From assembly GCA_016282915.1 (NCBI GenBank), contig JAEELW010000168.1, positions 1 to 37,108 on the forward strand: a DNA stretch of 37,108 bases, given 5' to 3'. Positions 13,726 through 20,684 of this stretch are shown here, in pieces. The position numbers and the translations under genes are program-made. This DNA is from Lachnospiraceae bacterium. GTDB taxonomy: Bacteria > Bacillota > Clostridia > Lachnospirales > Lachnospiraceae. The notes under the pieces are model-generated. The model searched no databases. It had not been told where the DNA came from and saw nothing but the letters and a program-made list of their open reading frames with translations. Numbering within the stretch: the stretch's first letter is position 1; every line of letters starts with the position of its first letter.

Positions 13726-14896
13726 CCTCTTCACCGCCTTTCTCAAAGCTGATCCTCAGTTTCCCTTCCTCAAACGCCGCGCCGGAGACAACATAAGTTC
13801 TCAGGATGTTCGGCAGCGGGATGTTCCGTTTAAAGTTTCCGAGCTTGATCACGATATCATTCGCCGCCTGATACAGGTCGATATCCGCCTTGTCTGCGCA
13901 GGGGATGAAAAGTTCCAGACTGTATCCCGTTTCTGTCTTGGTAAAACGCTCCCTTTCGGTGATGATCCTTTTTCCGAATACATCCCTGTCTCCCAGAACC
14001 TTTTCGGCGATCCTGCGGATCGCCGCTTCGCCCCGCACTTCCTCGTCATACCAGGGGATCTCGCAGACCGGCAGCGCCGCAAAGCAGGCTTTCAGCTCCC
14101 CGATATACCCTTTCTGAATGTCGATCCAGCGATCAAAGAATTCGTTACCGATATCCGCCGGAAGGATGCGATTGATATACAGCCCGTCCACATTGAAATC
14201 GTACAGGTTCATATACATGTAGTTGCGCTTTGTCTCTTCTACCACCATTTTCTCCGGCGTTGTCACGATCCGGATACTCGTGGTCTCCCGGTCCTTTAAA
14301 AGCTCCTGCAGCTCCGCAAGCTTCAGATACATCTTTTCAATGTCGCTCATCGCTTTTTTATTCGGCATCTCCACCTTAAATACCAGCTTTGATACCGGCG
14401 CCAGGATACGCACGCCGATCTTTCCGATGGGAAAGAGTTTCTCCATATACCAGGAAAGCAGTTCGGGGAATTTCAGCAGCGACAGCGTTTCCCCGGTGGG
14501 CGCGCAGTCCACGATGATCCGCTCATACTCTCCGCTCTTATGGATCTCGGCGATCTTTAAAAGCGAGAACAGCTCCTCCATTCCGGGTATCATCCCCAGA
14601 TCCCTGATGCTCATGTCATTGACGCTTGCCAGCAGCTTCGTGAGGTACGTCATGATATCGGCAAAATCGTTCTCCATCACATATTCCGGATCGATCTCGT
14701 AGAGCGTAAGTCCCGGCATCACCTCTTCCGCCTCTTTTCCCAGCTTTTTCTCAAACAGATCTCCCAGATTGTGCGCCATATCCGTGCTTACCAGCAGCGT
14801 CTTCTTCCCTTCCTTCGCGCTTTTATACGCATGCGCCGCTGCCACGCTGCTCTTTCCCACGCCGCCTTTTCCCGTAAAGATCAAGATCCTGCTCAT
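13718..14896 (-). CDS. ArsA/Get3-like ATPase 2 with HSP20-like C-terminal domain
   Basis: P-loop ATPase of 392 residues, paralogous to the 12197-13366 protein over its length. Deviant Walker A is GKGGVGKSS (8-16), switch II is IIVDCAPTGETLSLL, and the beta-rich C-terminal domain is present. Switch I reads STDMAHNLGD: the usual Pro of DPAH is Met here, whereas the partner keeps Pro, which hints at an asymmetric heterodimer. The start at 14896 has AAAGGAG. Upstream are repeat array 2 and a candidate MarR operator (15131-15153). It is likely the first gene of a three-gene unit: this ATPase, the small protein, the other ATPase. Confidence 0.88.
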   Translation of the reverse strand: MSRILIFTGKGGVGKSSVAAAHAYKSAKEGKKTLLVSTDMAHNLGDLFEKKLGKEAEEVMPGLTLYEIDPEYVMENDFADIMTYLTKLLASVNDMSIRDLGMIPGMEELFSLLKIAEIHKSGEYERIIVDCAPTGETLSLLKFPELLSWYMEKLFPIGKIGVRILAPVSKLVFKVEMPNKKAMSDIEKMYLKLAELQELLKDRETTSIRIVTTPEKMVVEETKRNYMYMNLYDFNVDGLYINRILPADIGNEFFDRWIDIQKGYIGELKACFAALPVCEIPWYDEEVRGEAAIRRIAEKVLGDRDVFGKRIITERERFTKTETGYSLELFIPCADKADIDLYQAANDIVIKLGNFKRNIPLPNILRTYVVSGAAFEEGKLRISFEKGGEEDE

Positions 14897-14948
14897 TTTC
14901 TTCTCCTTTCCTGTGATGGGACGCTCCTTCAGTCCGCTTCTCTTTCCC

Positions 14949-15104
14949 TTCCGGACACGGGAACCGTCCCCCTGCCTTCATCTTGAGGACAGAAGGACCG
15001 TCCCCCTGTCTTCATCTTGAGGACAAAAGGACCGTCCCCCTGTCTTCATCTTGAGGACAAAAGGACCGTCCCCCTGTCCTCAAAAGGACCATCCCCCTGT
15101 CCTC
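14949..15104. repeat. Palindromic 34-bp repeat array 2 (about four and a half copies)
   Basis: Copies begin near 14949 (degenerate), 14983, 15017 and 15051 with a 34-base period, then a shortened piece runs to about 15104. The core is GGACCGTCC between GAGGAC and GTCYTC arms, the reverse complement of array 1. It stands between the ATPase gene start and the MarR operator, so it would be in the leader of that transcript. Confidence 0.85.
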
Positions 15105-15130
15105 TCCCTGTCCTCTTGTTTCAGTCCTCG

Positions 15131-15153
15131 AATAGTTCCATTGTCGAAGTATT
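15131..15153. promoter_or_regulatory. Candidate MarR operator upstream of the ArsA-like operon
   Basis: AATAGTTC (15131-15138) and GAAGTATT (15146-15153) form an inverted repeat with one mismatch and a seven-base centre. Arm sequence and spacing match the palindrome in the promoter of the neighbouring MarR gene (15768-15792), so the same repressor probably binds both. Only a weak promoter (AAGACA and ACTATT, 17 apart) can be seen around it. Confidence 0.5.
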
Positions 15154-15166
15154 TGTCTTTTTTTAT

Positions 15167-15188
15167 GGCAGCCCCAAAACGGGCTGCC
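15167..15188. terminator. Hairpin after the MarR gene, possible terminator
   Basis: GGCAGCCC and GGGCTGCC pair perfectly (8+8, six-base loop) about 25 bases after the MarR stop. On the minus strand the hairpin is followed by an A-tract, not a U-tract, so termination there is doubtful; on the plus strand an AT-rich run follows. Confidence 0.35.
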
Positions 15189-15214
15189 GTATATTTTCCT
15201 AATGGACCGCTCCC

Positions 15215-15712
15215 TTACTCGATGGTGATCTTTCGCACCTTCCTTACGCTTTCCTCTTTCCTGTGCTCCTGCTTCAGTACCTCGAGCACTTTCGCCGTCA
15301 TTTTGCGGAAGAGCTCCGTTTCCTCCCGGGTAAGTGAGCCGAGCACCTGCATGCCGTAGTACATGACTTCGTCAAAGAGCTTCTGAAACTGCATCCTTCC
15401 CTTTTCACTGAAGCCGATCAGCACGACTCTTTTATCTTCGGCGGAGCGGCTCCGGACGATCAGTCCGTTATTCTCCATCCGGCTGACGATCCCGGTCGCC
15501 GTATTCAGCGGTACATGGATATACTCCGCGATCTCGCTCATCTTCACTTCGTTTTTCCGGAAAAGCAGCCAGTAGATCAGCACTTCATTCTTTGTGCAGT
15601 TGAGAAAGATATTTTCCCAGAGTTCCGAGGATAAGAGTTCCTTCACTTCCTCTATGTAGTTTTCAATATCCCGGAATACCTCCGGCGACAATCCCTGCAC
15701 GCCTGTCTCCAT
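15215..15712 (-). CDS. MarR-family transcriptional regulator
   Basis: Winged-helix regulator of 165 residues from the ATG at 15712 (GGGAG six bases upstream). A TTG 57 bases earlier stays in frame but lies inside the operator and is rejected. The helix-turn-helix and wing are typical: MSEIAEYIHVPLNTATGIV followed by RMENNGLIVRSRSAEDKRVV (about residues 67-105). N- and C-terminal helices for dimerisation are present, with a charged C-terminus. Its promoter carries a perfect 9+9 palindrome over the start site, so it should repress itself; a matching site precedes the ArsA-like operon. The ligand is unknown. Confidence 0.92.
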   Translation of the reverse strand: METGVQGLSPEVFRDIENYIEEVKELLSSELWENIFLNCTKNEVLIYWLLFRKNEVKMSEIAEYIHVPLNTATGIVSRMENNGLIVRSRSAEDKRVVLIGFSEKGRMQFQKLFDEVMYYGMQVLGSLTREETELFRKMTAKVLEVLKQEHRKEESVRKVRKITIE

Positions 15713-15767
15713 ATAGCTCCCGCTCCGGCTGCCGGCCCGGCCATCTGCGGCGGACCCTTCTCCTGTC

Positions 15768-15823
15768 AATTACTTCTTCCTTCGAAGTAATTTAATTCTA
15801 CACCCGAAGTATTTTTCTGTCAA
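15768..15823 (-). promoter_or_regulatory. MarR promoter with overlapping autoregulatory operators
   Basis: TTGACA (15818-15823) and TAGAAT (15795-15800) are 17 bases apart on the minus strand. AATTACTTC and GAAGTAATT (15768-15776 and 15784-15792) form a perfect palindrome with a seven-base centre over the expected start site. A further GAAGTATT at 15806-15813 lies in the spacer and pairs weakly with 15791-15798, again seven bases apart, so a second, lower-affinity site is likely. Confidence 0.75.
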
Positions 15824-15841
15824 TAGCCAATAATAAAATTT

Positions 15842-16093
15842 TTACCCTGCGTAGATCACTTTCGCCGTAACGCCCTCCAGCATGCCGAGCTTTCCGGAAA
15901 GGGCGCTGATCTTCGGCTGCGGCGCTTCGACCGCAACGCTGATGATGGCCAGTTCTTCCCCGCCGTGTTTATGATGGGGAAGCCCCATACGTCCGATGAT
16001 AAACTGCCCGAATTCCGAAAGGATGGCATTCAGCTTCGCGCTCTGCGTTACGTCCGTAACGATAATGCCGATCAATGCGATCCTGCTCTCCAT
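15842..16093 (-). CDS. TM1266-like iron-only hydrogenase system regulator
   Basis: 83-residue protein matching the TM1266 family of small ACT/NikR-C-like proteins that are encoded with [FeFe]-hydrogenase genes and thought to regulate them. Features are the N-terminal beta strand (RIALIGIIV), a central LPHHKHGGEELAIISVAVEAP stretch with three His that could bind metal or ligand, and a C-terminal strand (VTAKVIYAG). There is no DNA-binding domain. The start at 16093 has GGGAGGA. It is 133 bases downstream of the fused ABC gene and in line with the hydrogenase-like sensor at 18698, so it supports a hydrogenase-linked role for this cluster. Confidence 0.85.
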   Translation of the reverse strand: MESRIALIGIIVTDVTQSAKLNAILSEFGQFIIGRMGLPHHKHGGEELAIISVAVEAPQPKISALSGKLGMLEGVTAKVIYAG

Positions 16094-16197
16094 GATATTC
16101 CTCCCATAGCTGTTATATAGCTGCTTTTCAGTCCCGGGCCATGCACCTGCTGTGCTGCTGCAGGCCCATACTTCTGAGCAGCCGGTTTCCCCGTGAT

Positions 16198-16217
16198 CCG
16201 GAAAAGCGGCCTTCCGG
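16198..16217 (-). other. Hairpin between the fused ABC gene and the TM1266-like gene
   Basis: CCGGAA and TTCCGG pair around eight bases just after the ABC stop. There is no U-tract, so it may limit read-through or protect mRNA ends rather than terminate. Nothing else is seen in the 133-base gap. Confidence 0.3.
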
Positions 16218-16226
16218 AATAAAGCC

Positions 16227-17663
16227 TTATTCTCCTTCCGCTTTTACGCCGCCTTCTGAAACGCCCTTATCGTCTGCATTTCCGGGATCCGCGTTCAGCA
16301 TGATCTCCTCCGCGTCATAAAAGAGTTCCGCTTCCGTCCCGTGGGACGCAAACAAAAGACTCCGCCCCTCCAGCTTCAGACGTATCCAGTCCAGCGTCTT
16401 CTGCTTCGTCTCTTCATCCAGTCCGGTAAATGCTTCGTCCATGATCACCGCATCCGAGGGATGCAGCAGGGCACGCATCACGGCCACACGCCTTCTTTCC
16501 CCTCCGCTCAGTTCCGAAGCCGGAAGCATCAGGGTCCGTTCCGGAAGGAGCTTTCTCACTTCCGCCGCCAGATCCCCCGTGCAGCCTGCAAGCTTCAGGT
16601 TCCGCAGGGCATTGGCGCTTTCCACGAGACGGTCTTCCTGGAAGACCATGCTCAGCCTCCCCGCGGCAACGCTGCCCCGGTCCGGTATCACGGTCCCCGC
16701 AAGCATCCCGAGGAGCGTGCTCTTCCCCTCGCCGGACGGTGCCTTAAGATATGCGATCTTTCCCGCCTTAAGCTTTACCTCCGTATCGACAAGCGTCCTG
16801 CCCTCATAGCTTTTGACGATGCGCTCCGCATAGAGCGTATACCCTTCAGGCAGTCCGTCCGTAAAAGAAGCCCCCGTATTCAGCGCATCCCCTTCTCCCC
16901 CGCAGGTCTCCGGGCGCAGACAGGGCGCGGGAAACTTTGACAGCAGCTTAAGCAGGCGCATGATCAGGCGCTCCGTCAGGCTGCTCAGCAGAAGTATGAC
17001 GATGACCCAGGCAAAAACGCCCGCCGTGTTCAGATAGATCTTGTCGCGGTAAAGCCTTTCGCCGATACTGAATTCCGGCAGGCCGATGATCTCGGCAGCG
17101 ATGCCAGATTTAAAACACATCCCTAAAGAGACCGAGACCGCGGAATGAAGATAAGGCAGATACGCGGGACGGCAGATCCAGAGGAAACGGTCGATCGGGC
17201 GCAGCCGGAATACGGCAGCCATCTCAAGCAGCTCTTTGTCCGCGTGCGAAAGCCCTGTCTGCATATTGGAATAGATATTCGGAAACACCACCATGAGGCT
17301 GATGCAGAGCACGAGATAACGCGGTCCCCACCAGATCAGCAGTATCACCGCCACCGCCGTGACAGGGACCGATTTCAGAAAGCTGACAAAGGGCGCCAGG
17401 AACTCCTTCAGCCAGCCGTATCGCTGCACTGCAAACGCAAGCATGAAAGCAAGAAAAGAAGCCGCGAAAAAGCCGCCCAGTATACGCAGCAGGGAACCCA
17501 GCAGCGACTGCCAGAACGCCGCCTCCCGGAGCTTGACAAAAAGCTCCCGCAGCGTTTCGACAGGCGTCGCAAAATATATGGGATTGCTTACAAAAAGGGC
17601 GGTGATCTGCCACAGGCCCAGCCAGATGAGCAGTATCACCGCCTTCTTCAACTTATCTTTCAT
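16227..17663 (-). CDS. Fused ABC permease-ATPase of the NitT/TauT (SsuBC-like) type
   Basis: 478-residue protein that joins two normally separate importer subunits. Residues 1-245 are a SsuC/TauC-like permease with about six membrane helices and the ATPase-coupling loop around LLEMAAVFRLRPIDRF. After a Gly/Pro-rich linker (245-270) comes an SsuB-like ATPase: Walker A APSGEGKST (about 309-317; Ala replaces the first Gly), Q-loop VFQEDRL, signature LSGGERRR, Walker B VIMDEAFTGLD, H-loop ASHGT. ATG at 17663 overlaps the lipoprotein stop by four bases, so the two are coupled. Imported solute unknown; relatives carry sulfonates, nitrate or thiamine precursors. The fusion forces one ATPase per permease. 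Confidence 0.88.
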   Translation of the reverse strand: MKDKLKKAVILLIWLGLWQITALFVSNPIYFATPVETLRELFVKLREAAFWQSLLGSLLRILGGFFAASFLAFMLAFAVQRYGWLKEFLAPFVSFLKSVPVTAVAVILLIWWGPRYLVLCISLMVVFPNIYSNMQTGLSHADKELLEMAAVFRLRPIDRFLWICRPAYLPYLHSAVSVSLGMCFKSGIAAEIIGLPEFSIGERLYRDKIYLNTAGVFAWVIVILLLSSLTERLIMRLLKLLSKFPAPCLRPETCGGEGDALNTGASFTDGLPEGYTLYAERIVKSYEGRTLVDTEVKLKAGKIAYLKAPSGEGKSTLLGMLAGTVIPDRGSVAAGRLSMVFQEDRLVESANALRNLKLAGCTGDLAAEVRKLLPERTLMLPASELSGGERRRVAVMRALLHPSDAVIMDEAFTGLDEETKQKTLDWIRLKLEGRSLLFASHGTEAELFYDAEEIMLNADPGNADDKGVSEGGVKAEGE

Positions 17664-18628
17664 TCGGCTCCGTAATAAAAATCATCCACCGGAAGAGCGC
17701 CGCCCACCGAAGACGGATCCTGCTCATAGAGTACCTGCAGATAGCCCGCAAGCGCCGTCCTCATCTCGCTGCCCGAGATACTCACGATATTGCAGTAAGG
17801 GATCGCCTTTGCCGCGACCGGCGCCTTCTCGATGATCCCGGCCTCGGCCACATATCCGGAGGCCGTCTGTATATCCGAATTGACAAATGCCACATCCTCC
17901 GCATGATCCTTCAGAAAAGCGCTTACCGCATCCGGATGCTCCTCCAGAAACTCCTTACGCACAACGGTCACACCGGTCACGAGCCGGGAACCGTTATTTA
18001 AGGCTTCCCATTCCGCGGTCATATCCAGCACAACCGAAAGATCCTCGTTCTGATTGACAGCCACGGTCACAAAAGGCTGCGGCAGCATACCTACCGCCGT
18101 TTCATCCTCCGCCAGCAGTGCCGCCACTTCCGTTGCCTCCGACTTGAACTCGATATCCACCTTGTCGCTCAGACCGTTCTTCTCAAGAAGATAGCGCAGT
18201 ACATATTCCGGCGTGGTCCCGGCTCCCGTCGTATACACGGTACGACCCTCGAGATCCTTCATCCCTTTGATCCCGTGATCGCCGCTGACCATGTAAAGCA
18301 CGCCCAGGGTATTGATGTCGATCACGCAGATACCGCCTTCCGTCTTTTTGTACAGGACGGATGCCACGTTTGCCGGAATGAGCGCGATGTCCAGCTGCCC
18401 CGAGATCATCGAGGACAGGAGCACATCCGGCTGCGTCTCCATTGTGAAACTGTAATTGCTGTTTTCCTGCCCGTGGATCATGCGGATGATGCCGATCGAC
18501 GTAGGCCCTTTGAGTGAACCGACGCGTACGTTCACGTCGTCACGCCCGCCGCTTTCGTCTTTCGCGCATCCCGCGATCAACACAAGCATTGCCGCGAAGG
18601 CAATGATCCTTAAGAATGTCTTTTTCAT
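17660..18628 (-). CDS. NitT/TauT-type ABC substrate-binding lipoprotein
   Basis: 322-residue solute receptor. The signal peptide has the lipobox LIAGC (Cys at about residue 21), so the mature protein is lipid-anchored outside the membrane. The NMT1/SsuA-like fold is indicated by SLKGPTSIGIIRM near the start, GQLDIALIPANVASVLY, and TGAGTTPEYVLRYLLEKNG. Start at 18628 has AAAGGAG. It hands its ligand to the fused permease-ATPase directly downstream. It follows the hydrogenase-like/chemoreceptor gene by 69 bases, so it may be co-transcribed with that sensor. The ligand cannot be read from the sequence. Confidence 0.9.
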   Translation of the reverse strand: MKKTFLRIIAFAAMLVLIAGCAKDESGGRDDVNVRVGSLKGPTSIGIIRMIHGQENSNYSFTMETQPDVLLSSMISGQLDIALIPANVASVLYKKTEGGICVIDINTLGVLYMVSGDHGIKGMKDLEGRTVYTTGAGTTPEYVLRYLLEKNGLSDKVDIEFKSEATEVAALLAEDETAVGMLPQPFVTVAVNQNEDLSVVLDMTAEWEALNNGSRLVTGVTVVRKEFLEEHPDAVSAFLKDHAEDVAFVNSDIQTASGYVAEAGIIEKAPVAAKAIPYCNIVSISGSEMRTALAGYLQVLYEQDPSSVGGALPVDDFYYGAE

Positions 18629-18697
18629 TTATGTCTCCTTTCCACGCAGCACGAAGCTTTGTTATCAGGGTCTTGTAATAACTGTTATTTTCCCGCT

Positions 18698-20629
18698 TTA
18701 CGATTCCAGGACCTGTTTCAGCGAGTTCTCCACGCTGCTCGTGAGGTCCTGCATCATCTCGATGGAGGAGGACGTCTTCTCGCTGGATTCCACCAGGCTC
18801 TCCGCTCTCGAATTGACGCTCTCCACGATCTTCGTAAGCTTTTCCGATTCCTTGATCAGCTTTTCAATGGCTTCCTTGATATCGCTGTTGTTCTTGTTGC
18901 TGTCATCCGCGGTCGTCTTGGAATTCTCTGCCAGACTCTTGATCTCGTTGGCAACCACCGCAAAGCCGCGGCCCGCTTCTCCCGCGCGCGCCGCCTCGAT
19001 GGAAGCGTTGAGTGCCAGCAGGTTTGTCTGGTCGGAGATCGCGATCACGTCGGCGTTGTTGGCGCCGAGCTTCTCCAGATAGCCTTCAATATTTGACAGC
19101 ACTTCCTTCAGATTCTGTGCAAAAGAATCCACCTCGGCCATAGACTCGGAGATTCCGCTGGTCTGCTTTGCATTGTCGGCGCTGACCTTCTCGATCTGCC
19201 CGATGGTATCCAGCAGGTTGTCAAAATTCTCGCTGATCCCGGCAGACAGATTCGAATTCTTCTCGCTCATCTCCCTCTGGACGCGGCTCACCTCTTCGGC
19301 CAGCTCCATAGCCTTGTCCTTCTCCTCATAGGCTCTGTCCTTGATATAGTGAACGCAGTTGTGGATGTGGCTGAAACCGTTATGGATGGCAAAGGCCATC
19401 TCCCTGCAGGTGCTGTATCCGCAGCAGCCGCAGTCGATATGCCGCTTCTCCTGCGTATCCTTCTTCAGCGAACGGTATATGGCCTCGATCTCCGCCTCCG
19501 AAGGCTTCTTATATCCGCACTCCCTGCTTCTGTCGGTATATTTCCGTATAAAGTCGTCCAGGCGCAGACCGGCAAACTGGCGGTTGAGAGCTTCCAGTCT
19601 CTTTTTCGGCGTCAGCTCCCTGCCCCAGGCTGATTTTTTGGAATTGTTCTTGCTGTCGGAACGAATCTTCTGTATCCGCTCAAACACATCCTCGTTCATC
19701 GTCTTGCGGTTGTCGACGCCGGTCCCGTACAGACAGCCGTTGGTGCAGTTCAGCGCATCGATGAAGAGATAGGAAGTACGCCCGCTCTGGATACGGCTCT
19801 TGTTTCTCTGAAGGTATTCATACATATGATGCTCGCCTTCCATCTGGCGGACCAGCGCATCCTCGCCGAGAAGCCAGTAAACATTCTCTTTCAGACCGCC
19901 GGGCATCGGATAAATGGAACCGAGACCGTACTCGATCTCGTCCTTGTAGGGCTGCGCACCGCTTACCGGATGCTCCTTCAGATAGGCCACAAGCCGCGAG
20001 AACGTCAGGTTATAGGATACATATCCGTGGTTATTCGGATCGTCAATCTCGTTCTTCTTCGCGATGCAGGGGCTGATAAACGCCAGCTTATCGCTCACGT
20101 TCATGTATTTCTTCAGATAGACGGCCGCGCACATCATGGGACTCTGCACCGGCATCAGCTTGGGCAGCAGCTCCGGCAGATAGCGCTCGATGTAGCCCAC
20201 GACAGCCGGGCAGGGCTGGGAGATGCCTCCGAAAAACTTTCTCTCCGTGATGTATTTGATATAGGCCCAGGTCGTGATATCCGCTCCGAAAGAAACGCTG
20301 ATAAAACGGTTCACGCCCAGTTTCTTGAGCATGCCAAGATATTTCCCGTATTCCCCGGGATAGTTGGCAAGAAAGGCCGGTGCGATGAGAACGGAGATCT
20401 TCTGCCCGCGTTTCAGATCCGCAAAGAAGGTATCGACATCGTCGATATATTCCCTGGCCCCGTGCTCGCAGGCGTCAATGCAGGCGCCGCAGGCAATACA
20501 CTTTTTCGGGTCGACCTCGATGATATTACCCCTGTCCTTTTCGACCGCGATATTCGCGCCGATACAGCTGCAGGAACGGACACAGCGGTTGCATCCGATG
20601 CACTTCTCATTTGTCCTCACTAAACTCAT
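18698..20629 (-). CDS. [FeFe]-hydrogenase-like sensor fused to a chemoreceptor signalling domain
   Basis: 643-residue soluble protein. In order: two 4Fe-4S ferredoxin motifs (C10-C20 and C44-C54), an H-cluster-type domain (about 78-305), a CxxCxxxxC...C Fe-S module (C400, C403, C408, C425), a coiled coil, and an MCP signalling hairpin whose tip is [20 protein letters not shown] (about 531-550). Cluster-binding cysteines are C140 (SQPCP), C188 (SPCIAKK), C295 and C299 (NCTNGC). The cysteine that relays protons in catalytic enzymes (first C of TSCCP) is Pro here, so it is probably a sensor like group C enzymes, not a bulk H2 producer. Start ATG 20629 has AGAGGTGA; a GTG at 20638 lies within that site. 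It could report H2 or redox state to CheA. Confidence 0.88.
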   Translation of the reverse strand: MSLVRTNEKCIGCNRCVRSCSCIGANIAVEKDRGNIIEVDPKKCIACGACIDACEHGAREYIDDVDTFFADLKRGQKISVLIAPAFLANYPGEYGKYLGMLKKLGVNRFISVSFGADITTWAYIKYITERKFFGGISQPCPAVVGYIERYLPELLPKLMPVQSPMMCAAVYLKKYMNVSDKLAFISPCIAKKNEIDDPNNHGYVSYNLTFSRLVAYLKEHPVSGAQPYKDEIEYGLGSIYPMPGGLKENVYWLLGEDALVRQMEGEHHMYEYLQRNKSRIQSGRTSYLFIDALNCTNGCLYGTGVDNRKTMNEDVFERIQKIRSDSKNNSKKSAWGRELTPKKRLEALNRQFAGLRLDDFIRKYTDRSRECGYKKPSEAEIEAIYRSLKKDTQEKRHIDCGCCGYSTCREMAFAIHNGFSHIHNCVHYIKDRAYEEKDKAMELAEEVSRVQREMSEKNSNLSAGISENFDNLLDTIGQIEKVSADNAKQTSGISESMAEVDSFAQNLKEVLSNIEGYLEKLGANNADVIAISDQTNLLALNASIEAARAGEAGRGFAVVANEIKSLAENSKTTADDSNKNNSDIKEAIEKLIKESEKLTKIVESVNSRAESLVESSEKTSSSIEMMQDLTSSVENSLKQVLES

Positions 20630-20684
20630 TCCGCTCACCTCTCATGATCCGTATTTCGCAACAAATTCTATTACTGTACTTCTC

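Noticed and set aside
12197-14896. Arsenite resistance operon
   Set aside because: The ATPases are single-domain with HSP20-like tails, and no arsB, arsC, arsD or ArsR gene is present; the regulator is MarR-type.
13390-15104. Possible CRISPR array
   Set aside because: The 34-base units follow each other directly with no unique spacers, each unit is itself a palindrome, and there are no cas genes.
15167-15188. Strong intrinsic terminator for the MarR gene
   Set aside because: The stem is perfect, but an A-tract rather than a U-tract follows on the transcribed strand, so I list it only as a hairpin with low confidence.
15713-15769. N-terminal extension of the MarR protein from TTG 15769
   Set aside because: The TTG lies in the operator palindrome, and the extension is low-complexity Gly/Ser/Arg; ATG 15712 has its own ribosome site.
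18698-20629. Catalytic (group A) hydrogenase
   Set aside because: The L1 motif lacks the proton-relay Cys, the L2 and L3 motifs differ from catalytic forms, and the protein ends in an MCP domain; a sensor is more likely.
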